From: an uncultured SAR92 cluster bacterium
GTDB taxonomy: Bacteria > Pseudomonadota > Gammaproteobacteria > Pseudomonadales > Porticoccaceae
Assembly: GCA_902596775.1 (NCBI GenBank)
Contig: CACJVE010000003.1
Location: forward strand, 25,803 to 89,802
Direction: 5' to 3'
DNA: 64,000 bases
The translations under genes were made by a program, and so were the position numbers. The notes below the pieces were generated by a model. That model was not told the origin of the DNA. It ran no database searches and worked only from the letters and a program-made list of their open reading frames with translations. Shown one piece after another: positions 11,191 through 21,276 of the stretch. Position 1 is the first letter of the stretch, and the number at the start of each line of letters is the position of its first letter.

Positions 11191-12252
11191 TTAAGACAGC
11201 AGCTCTAGCTGTCTTTTAGCTTTGTCTTTTCCATTTAGCGAGATCCTTGCCCCCAAACCCATTAATCTTACTGGGCGCGACTTTCTGATCCAGGCTTCGT
11301 AGATTAGTGATTCGAGATTTTCGACTGTAAAAGTTTTTATTGAATTTTTCTCAAGAGTAGTCTGAGAGAAATCATTAAACTTTATTTTAAGAAAGCATGT
11401 TTTTACATGGTACTTGTCACTTAATCGCGAAAGTCTATTTTGAAAATTTTCTAGCAGATATGGAACCTTTTTTAGACAGGCTTCAAAATCCTTTAAGTCT
11501 TCAGGGAATGTTCTCTCAATACTGATCGACTTTCTTACGTGTTTATGTTGCACCTCTCTGTCATCAATTCCAAAACTCCTTTTCAAGAGAACTTCACCGA
11601 ATGAGCCCATCGCCTTTATCAAGGCATCTGGCGAAGAGCTTTGTATATCTGAACATGTATAAATGCCTAACTTATTTAATTTCTTTTCTGATATTGTCCC
11701 CACACCAGGAATTTTTCTAATATTCAACCCTGGCATGAACGCGTCTACGTCATTTGGAGTAATAACAAACTGTCCATTTGGTTTATTAATATCACTGGCG
11801 ATTTTAGCGAGGAACTTGTTGGGAGCTATTCCAGCGGAGGCCGTAACACCAACTTCAGAGTGAATTTTCTCTCTTATATGATTGGCAAGAAGTGAGGCAC
11901 TCCCCGAAAATTCCTTATTATAACTGACATCTAAATATGCCTCATCCAGCGAGACTGGCTCAACCCTTTCAGTAAACTCCAAAAATATAGCTTTTATTTG
12001 ATTCGATACGTCTCGATATTTTTGCATATCAACAGGAAGAATCACTAATCTTGGGCATAATTGAAGAGCCGTTCTAGTTGGCATAGCCGACCTCACTCCA
12101 AAGCTACGCGCTATGTAATTACAAGTAGTTAGAACTCCCCTCCCATTCTTACTTCCTCCAACCGCAATTGGCAATGAACAAAGAGCTTTGTTATCTCTCA
12201 TCTCCACTGAGGCATAAAAACAATCACAGTCACAGTGAATTATCTTTCTCAT
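11191..12252 (-). CDS. dinB: DNA polymerase IV (Y-family)
   Basis: HCDCDCFYASVEMRDN, SLDEAYLD, IAPNKFLAKIASDINKPNGQ. Confidence 0.96.
   Translation of the reverse strand: MRKIIHCDCDCFYASVEMRDNKALCSLPIAVGGSKNGRGVLTTCNYIARSFGVRSAMPTRTALQLCPRLVILPVDMQKYRDVSNQIKAIFLEFTERVEPVSLDEAYLDVSYNKEFSGSASLLANHIREKIHSEVGVTASAGIAPNKFLAKIASDINKPNGQFVITPNDVDAFMPGLNIRKIPGVGTISEKKLNKLGIYTCSDIQSSSPDALIKAMGSFGEVLLKRSFGIDDREVQHKHVRKSISIERTFPEDLKDFEACLKKVPYLLENFQNRLSRLSDKYHVKTCFLKIKFNDFSQTTLEKNSIKTFTVENLESLIYEAWIRKSRPVRLMGLGARISLNGKDKAKRQLELLS
11193..11215 (+). terminator. Putative rho-independent terminator of lipA, inside the 3' end of dinB
   Basis: aagacagc-agctcta-gctgtctt 8-bp perfect stem, right arm running into tttt; 45 bp after lipA stop. 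Confidence 0.5.
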
Positions 12253-12261
12253 TAAAGGAAA

Positions 12262-15200
12262 CTATTGAATATTGTGCTCATGATTAGCGACTCGAATTCC
12301 TAACTTCTTAGAAATAATCTCTGGAATGAGCAGCATAGCTGGAGTGAGTAAAAGAGTAAGTAAGGTTGCTATTAGCAGGCCATTAACGATAGCACTTGCG
12401 AGCGGTTGCCACCAAGAGGAAACCATGCCGCCAACTGTGTATGTTCGATTTACTAAATCAATGCTAATTCCATTTGCCAGAGGGAGTAATCCTACAACGG
12501 TAGTAATCGTTGTGAGCATCACGGGCCTGAATCTGGCTCTTGCCGCCTCGAAAACTGCTTCAGTGGCAGTGATAAGATTGTCTTTTGCTCGAATATAATT
12601 GTAAGTGTCTATAAGCACGATATTATTGTTAACTACAATACCTGCAAGCGCTACTATTCCAACTCCTGTAAGCACAGTACTGAATGTTGCTTGCGCAATT
12701 AAAAGACCAAGAAGAACACCTGCGGTGGAAAGGATGACAGAAAATAAAATCAATCCCGCTTGATAGAAACTATTAAATTGTGTGACTAGCATGATCAGCA
12801 TTACAGACATTGCTAGCAGAAAGGCCGTCAACAAAAAATCTGCCGATTTTTGCTGTTCCTCATTAGCTCCCCGGAATTGCACCTCGACATTGGAATCTTG
12901 ATTCGCCTCTACCCAAGAATTTATGATGCTCACCTGATCATCCGGCAAATATCCATCTTGGCTATTTGCCAAAACAAAAACTGTCTCTTTCATATCAATT
13001 CTTTGAATCGAGTCAACTCTTTCTGCCGCAATAATATTGGTGAAAGAACCAATAGGAACAGGTCCATATTTGGAGTCGACTCTTAAGTCACCAATATTAC
13101 TAAGCTTTCTTTCTTCATTAGGAAAGCGTAGCCTGATTTCAATTTCATCATCTGCATCATCAGGCCTAAATTTCCCTACTATAGCCCCATGAGTGATTAG
13201 CTGAATCATGTTACCTACCGACGCAATGTCAACGCCTAACATAGCCGCTCTTGATTCATCAATATCGATTTCCCACTGAATACCTGCTAATGGTAATGTA
13301 TCTTGAAGGTCTCTGATTCCGTCAACATTTTGATCTATCCAAACTCGCAATTCTTCAGCTTTTTCATAAAGAGCCTGTCTATCCGGCGAAGAAAGCTGAA
13401 TTTGAATATCTTTTCCGGTTGGGGGTCCCTGCTCCATTTCTTGTCCTGTAACGAAGATCCCAGGAATTGATTTAGTTCGCTCACGGATTATATTGAATAT
13501 CTCATTGCTTCCTAGCTGTCTATCCTTTCTTAACGTTAACTCCACCAAAATAGTACTAATTTGATCACGACTAACATCAGATCCGAATGTCACATAATTT
13601 GTTGCATTGGAATATCCATAAAGTTGTTTGACTCCATCAATGCTTTCTACGATTCTGTTTACTTTCGAAGTAATTTCTTTTTGTTCATCTATTGATAGGT
13701 TTCCCTGAGCTCGAATTTCAACCATTCCATACTGGCTTTCAATCGGGGTAAAAAACTCTTGACCTGAATTAAATTTGGAATAAAGAAAAAATATTCCGAA
13801 GATAATCAGAAAAATAAGCCCGGCAAACTTTAAGGGGAAATCGACCACTGGCCTCAAAATTTTTAAATAAAGTTTCTCGAGAGGTAAAAATAACGTTCTA
13901 GCAGATCGCTCTGACTCTCTATCTTCCGGAAGAGTCTTATTCTTTCCACGCCTTCTTCCTAAAATGGTTCCAAGGGTTGGCACAAAAATAAGGGCATACA
14001 TCAAAGACCATCCCAAAACTGAGAATACAGTAATTGGAAGATAGGACATAAAATCACCTGATACACCGGGCCAAAATAATAAAGGCAAAAAAGCTGCTAA
14101 AGTAGTTCCAGTCGAGGCAATTACTGGAACCGCCATTCTTATCACAGAATCAGAATAAGCCTTTCGAAACGACAGACCCTCAGAGACTTGAGTATTGGCA
14201 TACTCTACCACAACAATTGCTCCATCAATGAGCATCCCAAGTGATAAAAGAAGACCAAACATAACCATAAAATTAAAGCTATGGCCCAAATAATTGATGA
14301 TTATTAGCGCCCCTAAGATACTAAAGGGGATTCCAAATCCAACAAGTAACCCCGATCTAAATCCTAATGCCGCAACCACCAAAGCTAGTACTAAACACAT
14401 CGCAGTAATAATATTACCCTCTAGCTCATTTACCATGTTCTCAGTCATTTCTGATGTGTCAAACGCATATCCGATTTTGATGTTTTCGGAAAAATCCGAT
14501 TTATATGTTTCGATAACATTTTTGGTACTTTCCACTGTATCTATTAAATTTGCTGTAATTCTCTTCCTAACATCAATCGCAAGCGCCTTTTCGCCATTTA
14601 TTAAACTGTAACCCTGAGCGTCTCGAAAGGTTCGCCTTACCTTAGCCAAATCTCCAAGGGTTATTGCACTATTGGGAGATGCTTTAATTGGAACGCTTGC
14701 GATATCAGAGTACGACTCTAAAATTGCCGGGACTTTGATGCCGAATCTTCCTCCAGCAACATCTATTTCTCCAGTTGGGATTAAAAGATTATTCAACGAA
14801 ATCGCACGTGCAAATTCGTTGATAGAAATATTAAAAAACTTTAGTTTTTCCGGGTCGATTTCAATCTCCACAATTTCTTCCCGATTACCGCTCAATTTGG
14901 CTGTAAGTATTTCCGGTAATATTTCTAATCTTCTTTGAAGAAATATAGCCGCATCGAAAAGTTCTCTCTCACTTGCTTTATCGCCTGAGAAAGTAATAAC
15001 TATTGAGGGTTCCGGATTTGGACTCAATTCATCAACGACCGGTTCCTCAGTATCCTGAGGGAAATCTGCTTTAGCTCTATCGACAGCCTCTCGGACATCT
15101 GCTACGGCTTGTTTTATATTGTCACTAACCTCAAATTCAGTCGTTACAACAACGTAACCTTCACTAGCCATGGCCTGAATTTCTTCAATGCCATCAAGAG

Positions 15201-15417
15201 TTTTAAGTTCCTTTTCTATCGGTCTTACCAGTAATCTTGTTCCATCCTCAGGCGATATTCCATCGAGCCTGACCATCGTCATCACTACGGGTAAAACGAC
15301 ATTCGGAGACATTTCAATTGGCATAGAGACACGGGAACCCACCCCAGAAAGAACAACTAAGATCATAATTGCAATGGTCGCCCTGGAATGCGATATAACG
15401 AATTCAAGAAATTTCAT
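12262..15417 (-). CDS. RND-family efflux permease
   Basis: ~1050 aa RND architecture: GDFMSYLPITVFSVL, GMLIDGAIVVVEYAN, ARFRPVMLTTITTVVGLLPLA. Confidence 0.93.
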   Translation of the reverse strand: MKFLEFVISHSRATIAIMILVVLSGVGSRVSMPIEMSPNVVLPVVMTMVRLDGISPEDGTRLLVRPIEKELKTLDGIEEIQAMASEGYVVVTTEFEVSDNIKQAVADVREAVDRAKADFPQDTEEPVVDELSPNPEPSIVITFSGDKASERELFDAAIFLQRRLEILPEILTAKLSGNREEIVEIEIDPEKLKFFNISINEFARAISLNNLLIPTGEIDVAGGRFGIKVPAILESYSDIASVPIKASPNSAITLGDLAKVRRTFRDAQGYSLINGEKALAIDVRKRITANLIDTVESTKNVIETYKSDFSENIKIGYAFDTSEMTENMVNELEGNIITAMCLVLALVVAALGFRSGLLVGFGIPFSILGALIIINYLGHSFNFMVMFGLLLSLGMLIDGAIVVVEYANTQVSEGLSFRKAYSDSVIRMAVPVIASTGTTLAAFLPLLFWPGVSGDFMSYLPITVFSVLGWSLMYALIFVPTLGTILGRRRGKNKTLPEDRESERSARTLFLPLEKLYLKILRPVVDFPLKFAGLIFLIIFGIFFLYSKFNSGQEFFTPIESQYGMVEIRAQGNLSIDEQKEITSKVNRIVESIDGVKQLYGYSNATNYVTFGSDVSRDQISTILVELTLRKDRQLGSNEIFNIIRERTKSIPGIFVTGQEMEQGPPTGKDIQIQLSSPDRQALYEKAEELRVWIDQNVDGIRDLQDTLPLAGIQWEIDIDESRAAMLGVDIASVGNMIQLITHGAIVGKFRPDDADDEIEIRLRFPNEERKLSNIGDLRVDSKYGPVPIGSFTNIIAAERVDSIQRIDMKETVFVLANSQDGYLPDDQVSIINSWVEANQDSNVEVQFRGANEEQQKSADFLLTAFLLAMSVMLIMLVTQFNSFYQAGLILFSVILSTAGVLLGLLIAQATFSTVLTGVGIVALAGIVVNNNIVLIDTYNYIRAKDNLITATEAVFEAARARFRPVMLTTITTVVGLLPLANGISIDLVNRTYTVGGMVSSWWQPLASAIVNGLLIATLLTLLLTPAMLLIPEIISKKLGIRVANHEHNIQ

Positions 15418-15425
15418 TATTTAAT

Positions 15426-16505
15426 TTATCTATCGGATATTTCAATATTGACAAGGTCACCATCGACTACATAATTCTGTCCAACAGTAATCACCAAACT
15501 TTCAAAAGGAAGGCCCGCTACCCAGAGGCCTTCCTTTTCTTCACCAAGTATCGACACTTCGACTGAATTCACAATATCATCCCTTAAGATTTTTGTTATT
15601 GTTGCTCCTTGATCATTTAATAAAATAGCACTGGCTGGTAAAAAGTGAGCCTGTATTTCTTCCATTTCCACTACGAGTTTTGCTGGAAGCCCAGCTAATA
15701 TTCTCATGTTAGTATTATCCGCTACTGCCTCTATCCTATAACTTCTCGTCGCATCATTTGATTGTTTTGATATAAATTGCAGTTTTGCAGGAGTAAGCGG
15801 TTTGTCAGCTATTTCAAAAAAAACCCTAGAATCAAGATCCACATTATAAATGTCGTCAAAATCAATATTAGCTACGATTCTTATTGGATCCAAATCCACG
15901 AGAGAGGCACAAACTGATCCAACTGCAAGAACTTGGCCCATTTCGACTGGGATTTTTTCAATCGTCGCCGAGAATGGCGCGATGATATTCAAATTATCGA
16001 TATCTAGCGAGAGTCTTTTTACCAGGGCCTCAGCACGAAGAACATCTGAAAGTGTTTGTGCTTTTACTAACTCAGACTGATAGCCTTTCTCATCGAGTTT
16101 GATTGCCCCCTCGTATCGAAGCCTAGATTCAACCAGAACAGCCTTTGCATGTTCTAATTTCGCGGTCTTGTCCTCTGTATTTATCTTACACACAGAGGTT
16201 CCAGCTTCAATATAGTCCCCTTCTTTTGCATTTAGCGCAATTATCTCGCCGCTTACCTTTGATACCAAGTTGATATCTCTATTTGCCTCAGTATATGCTC
16301 TGAAGCTTAGTCTTGGTGAAAATACTTCTCCTTTGAGAGCGATTGCTTGTACCGCAATTTTCGATTCAAGAGTAGTTTCAGACACTTCTTCTTTATCTGT
16401 CTTCAAAAAACCACTACTGAACCAAAGCACCAATAGGATTAGGAAAAGTAGAGCGATACGTATGTTTTTGTTCAATATGAGTTTCCCAAGATATTTTTTC
16501 GTCAC
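15426..16505 (-). CDS. RND efflux periplasmic adaptor (membrane fusion protein)
   Basis: N-terminal TM plus lipoyl/hairpin adaptor pattern (VSGEIIALNAKEGDYIEAG, IIAPFSATIEKIPVEMGQVLAVG); directly upstream of the RND permease. Confidence 0.9.
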   Translation of the reverse strand: MTKKYLGKLILNKNIRIALLFLILLVLWFSSGFLKTDKEEVSETTLESKIAVQAIALKGEVFSPRLSFRAYTEANRDINLVSKVSGEIIALNAKEGDYIEAGTSVCKINTEDKTAKLEHAKAVLVESRLRYEGAIKLDEKGYQSELVKAQTLSDVLRAEALVKRLSLDIDNLNIIAPFSATIEKIPVEMGQVLAVGSVCASLVDLDPIRIVANIDFDDIYNVDLDSRVFFEIADKPLTPAKLQFISKQSNDATRSYRIEAVADNTNMRILAGLPAKLVVEMEEIQAHFLPASAILLNDQGATITKILRDDIVNSVEVSILGEEKEGLWVAGLPFESLVITVGQNYVVDGDLVNIEISDR

Positions 16506-16690
16506 AATGTTGACGCTTTTAACTAAACCAGTTTACGCGCTTTGAGTTTCTTTAGCTCAGAACGTAGTATTGCAGAAAGTCAATAAACTTAATTTTTGCT
16601 AGTTACAAGTGTAGCATTTTTGGCAAGAAACACCGAAATTAAAAAAAATTTAAAATCTCCAATTTTAAAATGCTGAAATGGCATCTTTAA

Positions 16691-16699
16691 TGTTAGAAT
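16691..16699 (+). promoter_or_regulatory. Extended -10 promoter element for the membrane pyrophosphatase gene
   Basis: TGTTAGAAT (TGnTAnAAT form) 28 bp upstream of the ATG at 16728; no convincing -35. Confidence 0.4.
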
Positions 16700-16727
16700 G
16701 CCGGTTTTTAAATTTCGGAGCTTATCA

Positions 16728-18749
16728 ATGGACATTTCTCTTTACCCCCCATTTCTGGGAATCATCGGTTTAGTAGCGGCGTTTTTCATTTATTCACTCG
16801 TAATGAAATATCCAGATGGTGAGGATAAAGTTAAAAAGATTGGAGACCAGATCCATAAAGGTGCGCTCGCCTTCATGAAAACAGAGTATAAGTATCTAGT
16901 TATTTTCATAATGGTGCTGGTAGTGCTCGCCGGAATGTTTCTTGGAACTGAAACTGCAATAGCCGTAATCGTAGGGGCTGCCTGTTCCTCTCTTGCAGGA
17001 TTTATTGGAATGTATGCTGCTACAAAAGCAAATGTTCGAACCGCAACTGCTGCACAGAAGGATGGAGCAGCAGCAGCGCTATCAGTTTCATTTTACGGTG
17101 GGTCTGTTATGGGTCTTTGCGTCGCGTCGCTCGGATTAATTGGGCTTGGTAGCTTGTATTACTTTTATGCGGCGAATGGCGGATCTCATGTGCACGCGCT
17201 CGAGGGATTCGGAATGGGGGCATCTGTTGTTGCTCTTTTCTCTCGTGTCGGAGGAGGCATATTCACAAAGTCAGCTGATGTTGGAGCAGATCTTGTTGGA
17301 AAAGTTGAAGCGGGAATCCCTGAAGATGATCCTAGGAATCCTGGAGTCATTGCAGATAATGTCGGAGATAATGTCGGAGATGTGGCGGGAATGGGATCTG
17401 ATATTTTTGAATCGTATTGTGGTTCAATGATTGCATCTATAGCCATAGCATATACTATAAATTCTCAAAGCTTAATGTTCCTTCCGTTAGGACTTGCCGC
17501 AACAGGTTTAATTGCGTCCATCGTAGGCATTGCTATCGTCAAAATTCAGTCTGCTAAATCGCCAGCTAGCGCTCTAAGGTCAGGAACGCTACTTGCCCCT
17601 TTGGTCTTCATGATCATGGCTTACTTTCTAGTAAATTCAATCTCAGATATTCCCACTTCGGTACTTTGGTGTGTACTCACTGGTGCAGTGGGTGGCGTGG
17701 CGATAGGATTAATAACAGAATACTATACGGGTGGTTCACCGGTAAAGGAGATAGCAGCATCCGGTGAGACAGGGCCTGCAACAGTAATGATTACTGGTTT
17801 ATCCGTAGGAATGCAATCTGTTGTCATACCTGTATCAATACTTGCGATAATTATTCTTATTTCAACTTCAATTGCCTCCAATATTGGCATTACCGGAGTA
17901 TATGGGGTTGGAATTGCTGCTGTTGGAATGCTCTCAACAGTGGGAATCACAATGGCGATCGATGCCTATGGTCCTGTTGCCGATAATGCGGGTGGCATAG
18001 CAGAGATGTCAGGTATGGGAGAAGAGGTAAGAGAAATAACAGATTCTCTGGATGAATTAGGCAATACTACAGCAGCAATTGGTAAAGGATTTGCAATTGG
18101 CGCAGCAGCATTGGCTGCACTAGCAATCATCTCAGCATATTCAGCTCAAATCTCTAGTAAATACGGTGATGCATTCTACTTATCAATTACAGATCCAATG
18201 GTCTTAGTCGGGATGTTCATAGGAATCTGTATTCCATTCCTAATTTCTTCCATAACGATGAAAGCGGTTGGTGATGCCGCATTCGAAATGATAAATGAGA
18301 TCAGAAGACAGTTTCGTGAAATTAATGGATTGATGGAAGGTAATGCTGATCCTGATTCCGAAAAGTGTGTTGAGATAGCGACTAAGGCAGCTCTCAAGAA
18401 AATGATGCTTCCTGGAATAATAGCAGTTGCGATGCCTCCCGTCATAGGCTTTGGTTTAGGAGCAATCGCGCTTGGCGGTATGCTTGCCGGTGGACTGCTA
18501 GGATGTGTAGCCCTTGCTTTATTTATGGCCAATGCTGGTGGTGCCTGGGACAATGCAAAGAAGTACGTGGAAAAAGGTAACTTAGGAGGCAAAGGTTCAG
18601 ATACTCATGCAGCTGCAGTCGTTGGTGACACAGTAGGCGATCCGTTTAAAGACACGTCAGGGCCTGCCATGAATATTCTAATAAATGTTATGGCTATGGT
18701 AAGTCTTGTCATATCAAGCTTGTTACCAATTTCTGGAATGTTATTTTGA
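16728..18749 (+). CDS. hppA: Membrane-bound ion-translocating pyrophosphatase, K+-dependent class by signature
   Basis: [75 protein letters not shown] 7 nt before ATG 16728 supports this start over 16698. Confidence 0.95.
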   Translation: MDISLYPPFLGIIGLVAAFFIYSLVMKYPDGEDKVKKIGDQIHKGALAFMKTEYKYLVIFIMVLVVLAGMFLGTETAIAVIVGAACSSLAGFIGMYAATKANVRTATAAQKDGAAAALSVSFYGGSVMGLCVASLGLIGLGSLYYFYAANGGSHVHALEGFGMGASVVALFSRVGGGIFTKSADVGADLVGKVEAGIPEDDPRNPGVIADNVGDNVGDVAGMGSDIFESYCGSMIASIAIAYTINSQSLMFLPLGLAATGLIASIVGIAIVKIQSAKSPASALRSGTLLAPLVFMIMAYFLVNSISDIPTSVLWCVLTGAVGGVAIGLITEYYTGGSPVKEIAASGETGPATVMITGLSVGMQSVVIPVSILAIIILISTSIASNIGITGVYGVGIAAVGMLSTVGITMAIDAYGPVADNAGGIAEMSGMGEEVREITDSLDELGNTTAAIGKGFAIGAAALAALAIISAYSAQISSKYGDAFYLSITDPMVLVGMFIGICIPFLISSITMKAVGDAAFEMINEIRRQFREINGLMEGNADPDSEKCVEIATKAALKKMMLPGIIAVAMPPVIGFGLGAIALGGMLAGGLLGCVALALFMANAGGAWDNAKKYVEKGNLGGKGSDTHAAAVVGDTVGDPFKDTSGPAMNILINVMAMVSLVISSLLPISGMLF

Positions 18750-18766
18750 GTCCATGGAACCAATAT

Positions 18767-19651
18767 TTATTTGAGAAATTTTAGAGGATCAACAGGGCTA
18801 CCGTCGCGCCTAATTTCAAAATAAACAATTTGATTTTCATTCAGATTTGAAATTGGATCAGCTTGAGTTATTGATTGACCCACCTCAACCAATATATCTT
18901 CATTGTTTGCATATGCGCTCAAAACTTTGTCACTATGTTTTATTATTACGAGATTTCCATATCCTCTCAGACCTGAGCCCGCATAAACAACATTCCCGGG
19001 CGCTGCAGGATTTATTTGCTTTGATGATTCATTTTTAACTCGAATGCCCTTTCTTGATTTCCCTAAATCAAAGCTTTCTACAACGCTTCCCTTAAGCGGC
19101 CATTTCCACTGCCAATCAGTTTTATATTTGGAAACTTCGATTTTTGGCCCAGAGGGACTTGAAGCCTTAGCGACTCTCTCAACATTAGGTCGGATACTTT
19201 TTTGACGAGCAGTTGATGAGGAACCCATTGATATGACGAGTTTTTCTCCCGGATTAATTCGATAGGGGCTGTTTAAACCATTAATATCGGCAATACTTTC
19301 TAAAGTTACTTCAAAATCACTCGAGATTGAGTAAAGGGTATCTCCAGCTTCAACAATATACTCTGTATTGTTGCAGCCCACGCTTGGAGATATTTTTGAT
19401 GAGAGTGTAATCTCTTGACCTGGGCTAATTAGATACGGGTGGCATAAAGAATTAATTAACGCAAGCCTTTCCCATCGAAGATCATAGCGCCATGCAATAG
19501 AGAATAATGTTTCTCCCTCTTCCACTTTATGTGACGTAATTTGAATGCTCTCAGGAGGTTCTCTTGTTTCAACCGCCGCAGGATTAGAGTTACACCCAAT
19601 AATGACCAATGGGAGCAAAAAGAAAAGAAGAGTTTTCTTCAAATTGTCCAC
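18767..19651 (-). CDS. nlpD: LysM-LytM lipoprotein, NlpD-like; LytM domain appears degenerate
   Basis: Signal/lipobox LPLVIIGC, two LysM repeats (VEEGETLFSIAWRYDLRWERLALIN; VEAGDTLYSISSDFEVTLESIADIN), C-terminal LytM-like domain; next to pcm/ispDF cluster. Confidence 0.85.
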   Translation of the reverse strand: MDNLKKTLLFFLLPLVIIGCNSNPAAVETREPPESIQITSHKVEEGETLFSIAWRYDLRWERLALINSLCHPYLISPGQEITLSSKISPSVGCNNTEYIVEAGDTLYSISSDFEVTLESIADINGLNSPYRINPGEKLVISMGSSSTARQKSIRPNVERVAKASSPSGPKIEVSKYKTDWQWKWPLKGSVVESFDLGKSRKGIRVKNESSKQINPAAPGNVVYAGSGLRGYGNLVIIKHSDKVLSAYANNEDILVEVGQSITQADPISNLNENQIVYFEIRRDGSPVDPLKFLK

Positions 19652-19662
19652 CTATAGCAATG

Positions 19663-20601
19663 CTATTTATTTAAATCAATTTTATTCAGCAAAATAACAA
19701 TTACAACTCCGATACATGCAAGAGAAAGACACCACAGGACTTGCGGATCATTGCCAGTTAAAACTGCATACTCATTTGGAGTCGCCTTCTCTAACCAAAT
19801 ATTTGTTGTTGTGTCTTCAGAGATTTTTGGAGCCTGCCAAGGCCAAATAATTGAAAGGCTGCCAAGTAAAAAGCCACACATACAGGAGAGAAAAAGATCT
19901 TCCGCCTGTTTTAATACCCAGTACAGAAAACGACTGAACATCATCAAACCAATCACGCCACCGGCAAAGAAAGCAAATAGGATGTCTACTCTCACATTCG
20001 CTACCGCGTCGATAAAGGTTGAATAGAATCCCAACAAAAGCAGAATAAAGGAACCGGATATTCCTGGCAATATCATAGCGCATAGCGCGACTGACCCTGC
20101 AAAAAACATTTGGATAACACCAACATCATCATTTTGTATGGAGGGCAGAGTCGAGACTGCCACGGCAAAACTTACGCCAAAAAGAAACCAAAACACCTGC
20201 ATTAATTTAATAAATGGGTTCCGTCTAATTAAAATAATTACGGATCCCAGGATGAGCCCGAAAAATAAGGCCCATAACTGAACTGAATAATTTTGAAGCA
20301 AAAACTCAATGAAATTTGCGAAAACAAACAAACTAAGAAGCAGTCCAAGGCCAAGCGTGAGTAAAAATGACCCATGAATTTGAATCCAAAATTTTTGAAT
20401 TTCTAACCCAAATAGTAATTTTAATGCACCCATATTTATTGAATTGACGGCAAGCAGTAATTGGGGATAGATTCCCGTAATGAAAGCAATGGTTCCGCCC
20501 GAGACGCCAGGAATAACATCCGCTATTCCCATCAACATGCCTTTTAAAAAAAGCAAGCCTCTGGATGTAATCTCTTTTTTAATCGCGGTAAAAAAATTCA
20601 A
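19663..20601 (-). CDS. DUF368 membrane protein (PopT-type polyprenyl-phosphate translocase family)
   Basis: KGMLMGIADVIPGVSGGTIAFITGIYPQLL and a second LPGISGSFILLLLG; multiple TMs. Confidence 0.88.
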   Translation of the reverse strand: MNFFTAIKKEITSRGLLFLKGMLMGIADVIPGVSGGTIAFITGIYPQLLLAVNSINMGALKLLFGLEIQKFWIQIHGSFLLTLGLGLLLSLFVFANFIEFLLQNYSVQLWALFFGLILGSVIILIRRNPFIKLMQVFWFLFGVSFAVAVSTLPSIQNDDVGVIQMFFAGSVALCAMILPGISGSFILLLLGFYSTFIDAVANVRVDILFAFFAGGVIGLMMFSRFLYWVLKQAEDLFLSCMCGFLLGSLSIIWPWQAPKISEDTTTNIWLEKATPNEYAVLTGNDPQVLWCLSLACIGVVIVILLNKIDLNK

Positions 20602-21239
20602 TTCACAACACCAGATAGCATTGGTACAAACTTAACTGCCTCGACAGATTTTTCGTCAAATTTATCACTTTTCCCTTTTCTGGTAATCATTCTCAGATCC
20701 TGAAAATTTTGACCTTCGACTGGTGCTATTAACACTCCATTTGGAGCCAATTGATTTAATAGGGCTTGCGGAACCATGCGCGGTGCTGCAGTGGCTATAA
20801 TTCCATCAAAGGGTGCCTTAGCATCCCAGCCTAAAACACCATCTCCAAAGTGAGTCTCAATGTTTTCCAATCCCAACATCTCAAATCTATCTCTTGCCGC
20901 TGATAACAAAGGTTCAATCCTTTCAATTGAATAAACCTTACCTACTAATTTCGCTAAAACCGCACATTGATAACCAGATCCTGTGCCAATTTCCAACACT
21001 TTTCTCATTTTTTTACCCGACAAAAGCAACTCTGTCATTTTTGCAACAATATATGGTTGAGAGAGAGTCTGTTTGTATCCAATAGGTAATGAAGTATCCT
21101 CATAAGCTCGATGAGCTAGGGCCTCATCTAAAAATATATGCCTAGGCATTGTACGCATTACTTCAAGCACCAAAATATTACTTATACCTTGGCTATATAA
21201 GCGATTAATCAACCTCTCTCTCGTTCTCTGAGAGGTCAT
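20598..21239 (-). CDS. pcm: Protein-L-isoaspartate O-methyltransferase (start placed at internal MTSQRTRERL)
   Basis: GYKQTLSQPYIVAKMTELL, LEIGTGSGYQCAVLAKL; the ORF-track start at 21338 would overlap ispF by 62 bp. Confidence 0.92.
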   Translation of the reverse strand: MTSQRTRERLINRLYSQGISNILVLEVMRTMPRHIFLDEALAHRAYEDTSLPIGYKQTLSQPYIVAKMTELLLSGKKMRKVLEIGTGSGYQCAVLAKLVGKVYSIERIEPLLSAARDRFEMLGLENIETHFGDGVLGWDAKAPFDGIIATAAPRMVPQALLNQLAPNGVLIAPVEGQNFQDLRMITRKGKSDKFDEKSVEAVKFVPMLSGVVN

Positions 21240-21276
21240 TCCTATCCCATCAATATCAGCTATCAAAAGAAAATCC

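Noticed and set aside
17140-18592. ORFs overlapping the pyrophosphatase gene on both strands (e.g. 138 aa at 18176-18592)
   Set aside because: Pro/Ile-rich shadow ORFs of a transmembrane gene; no independent coding evidence.
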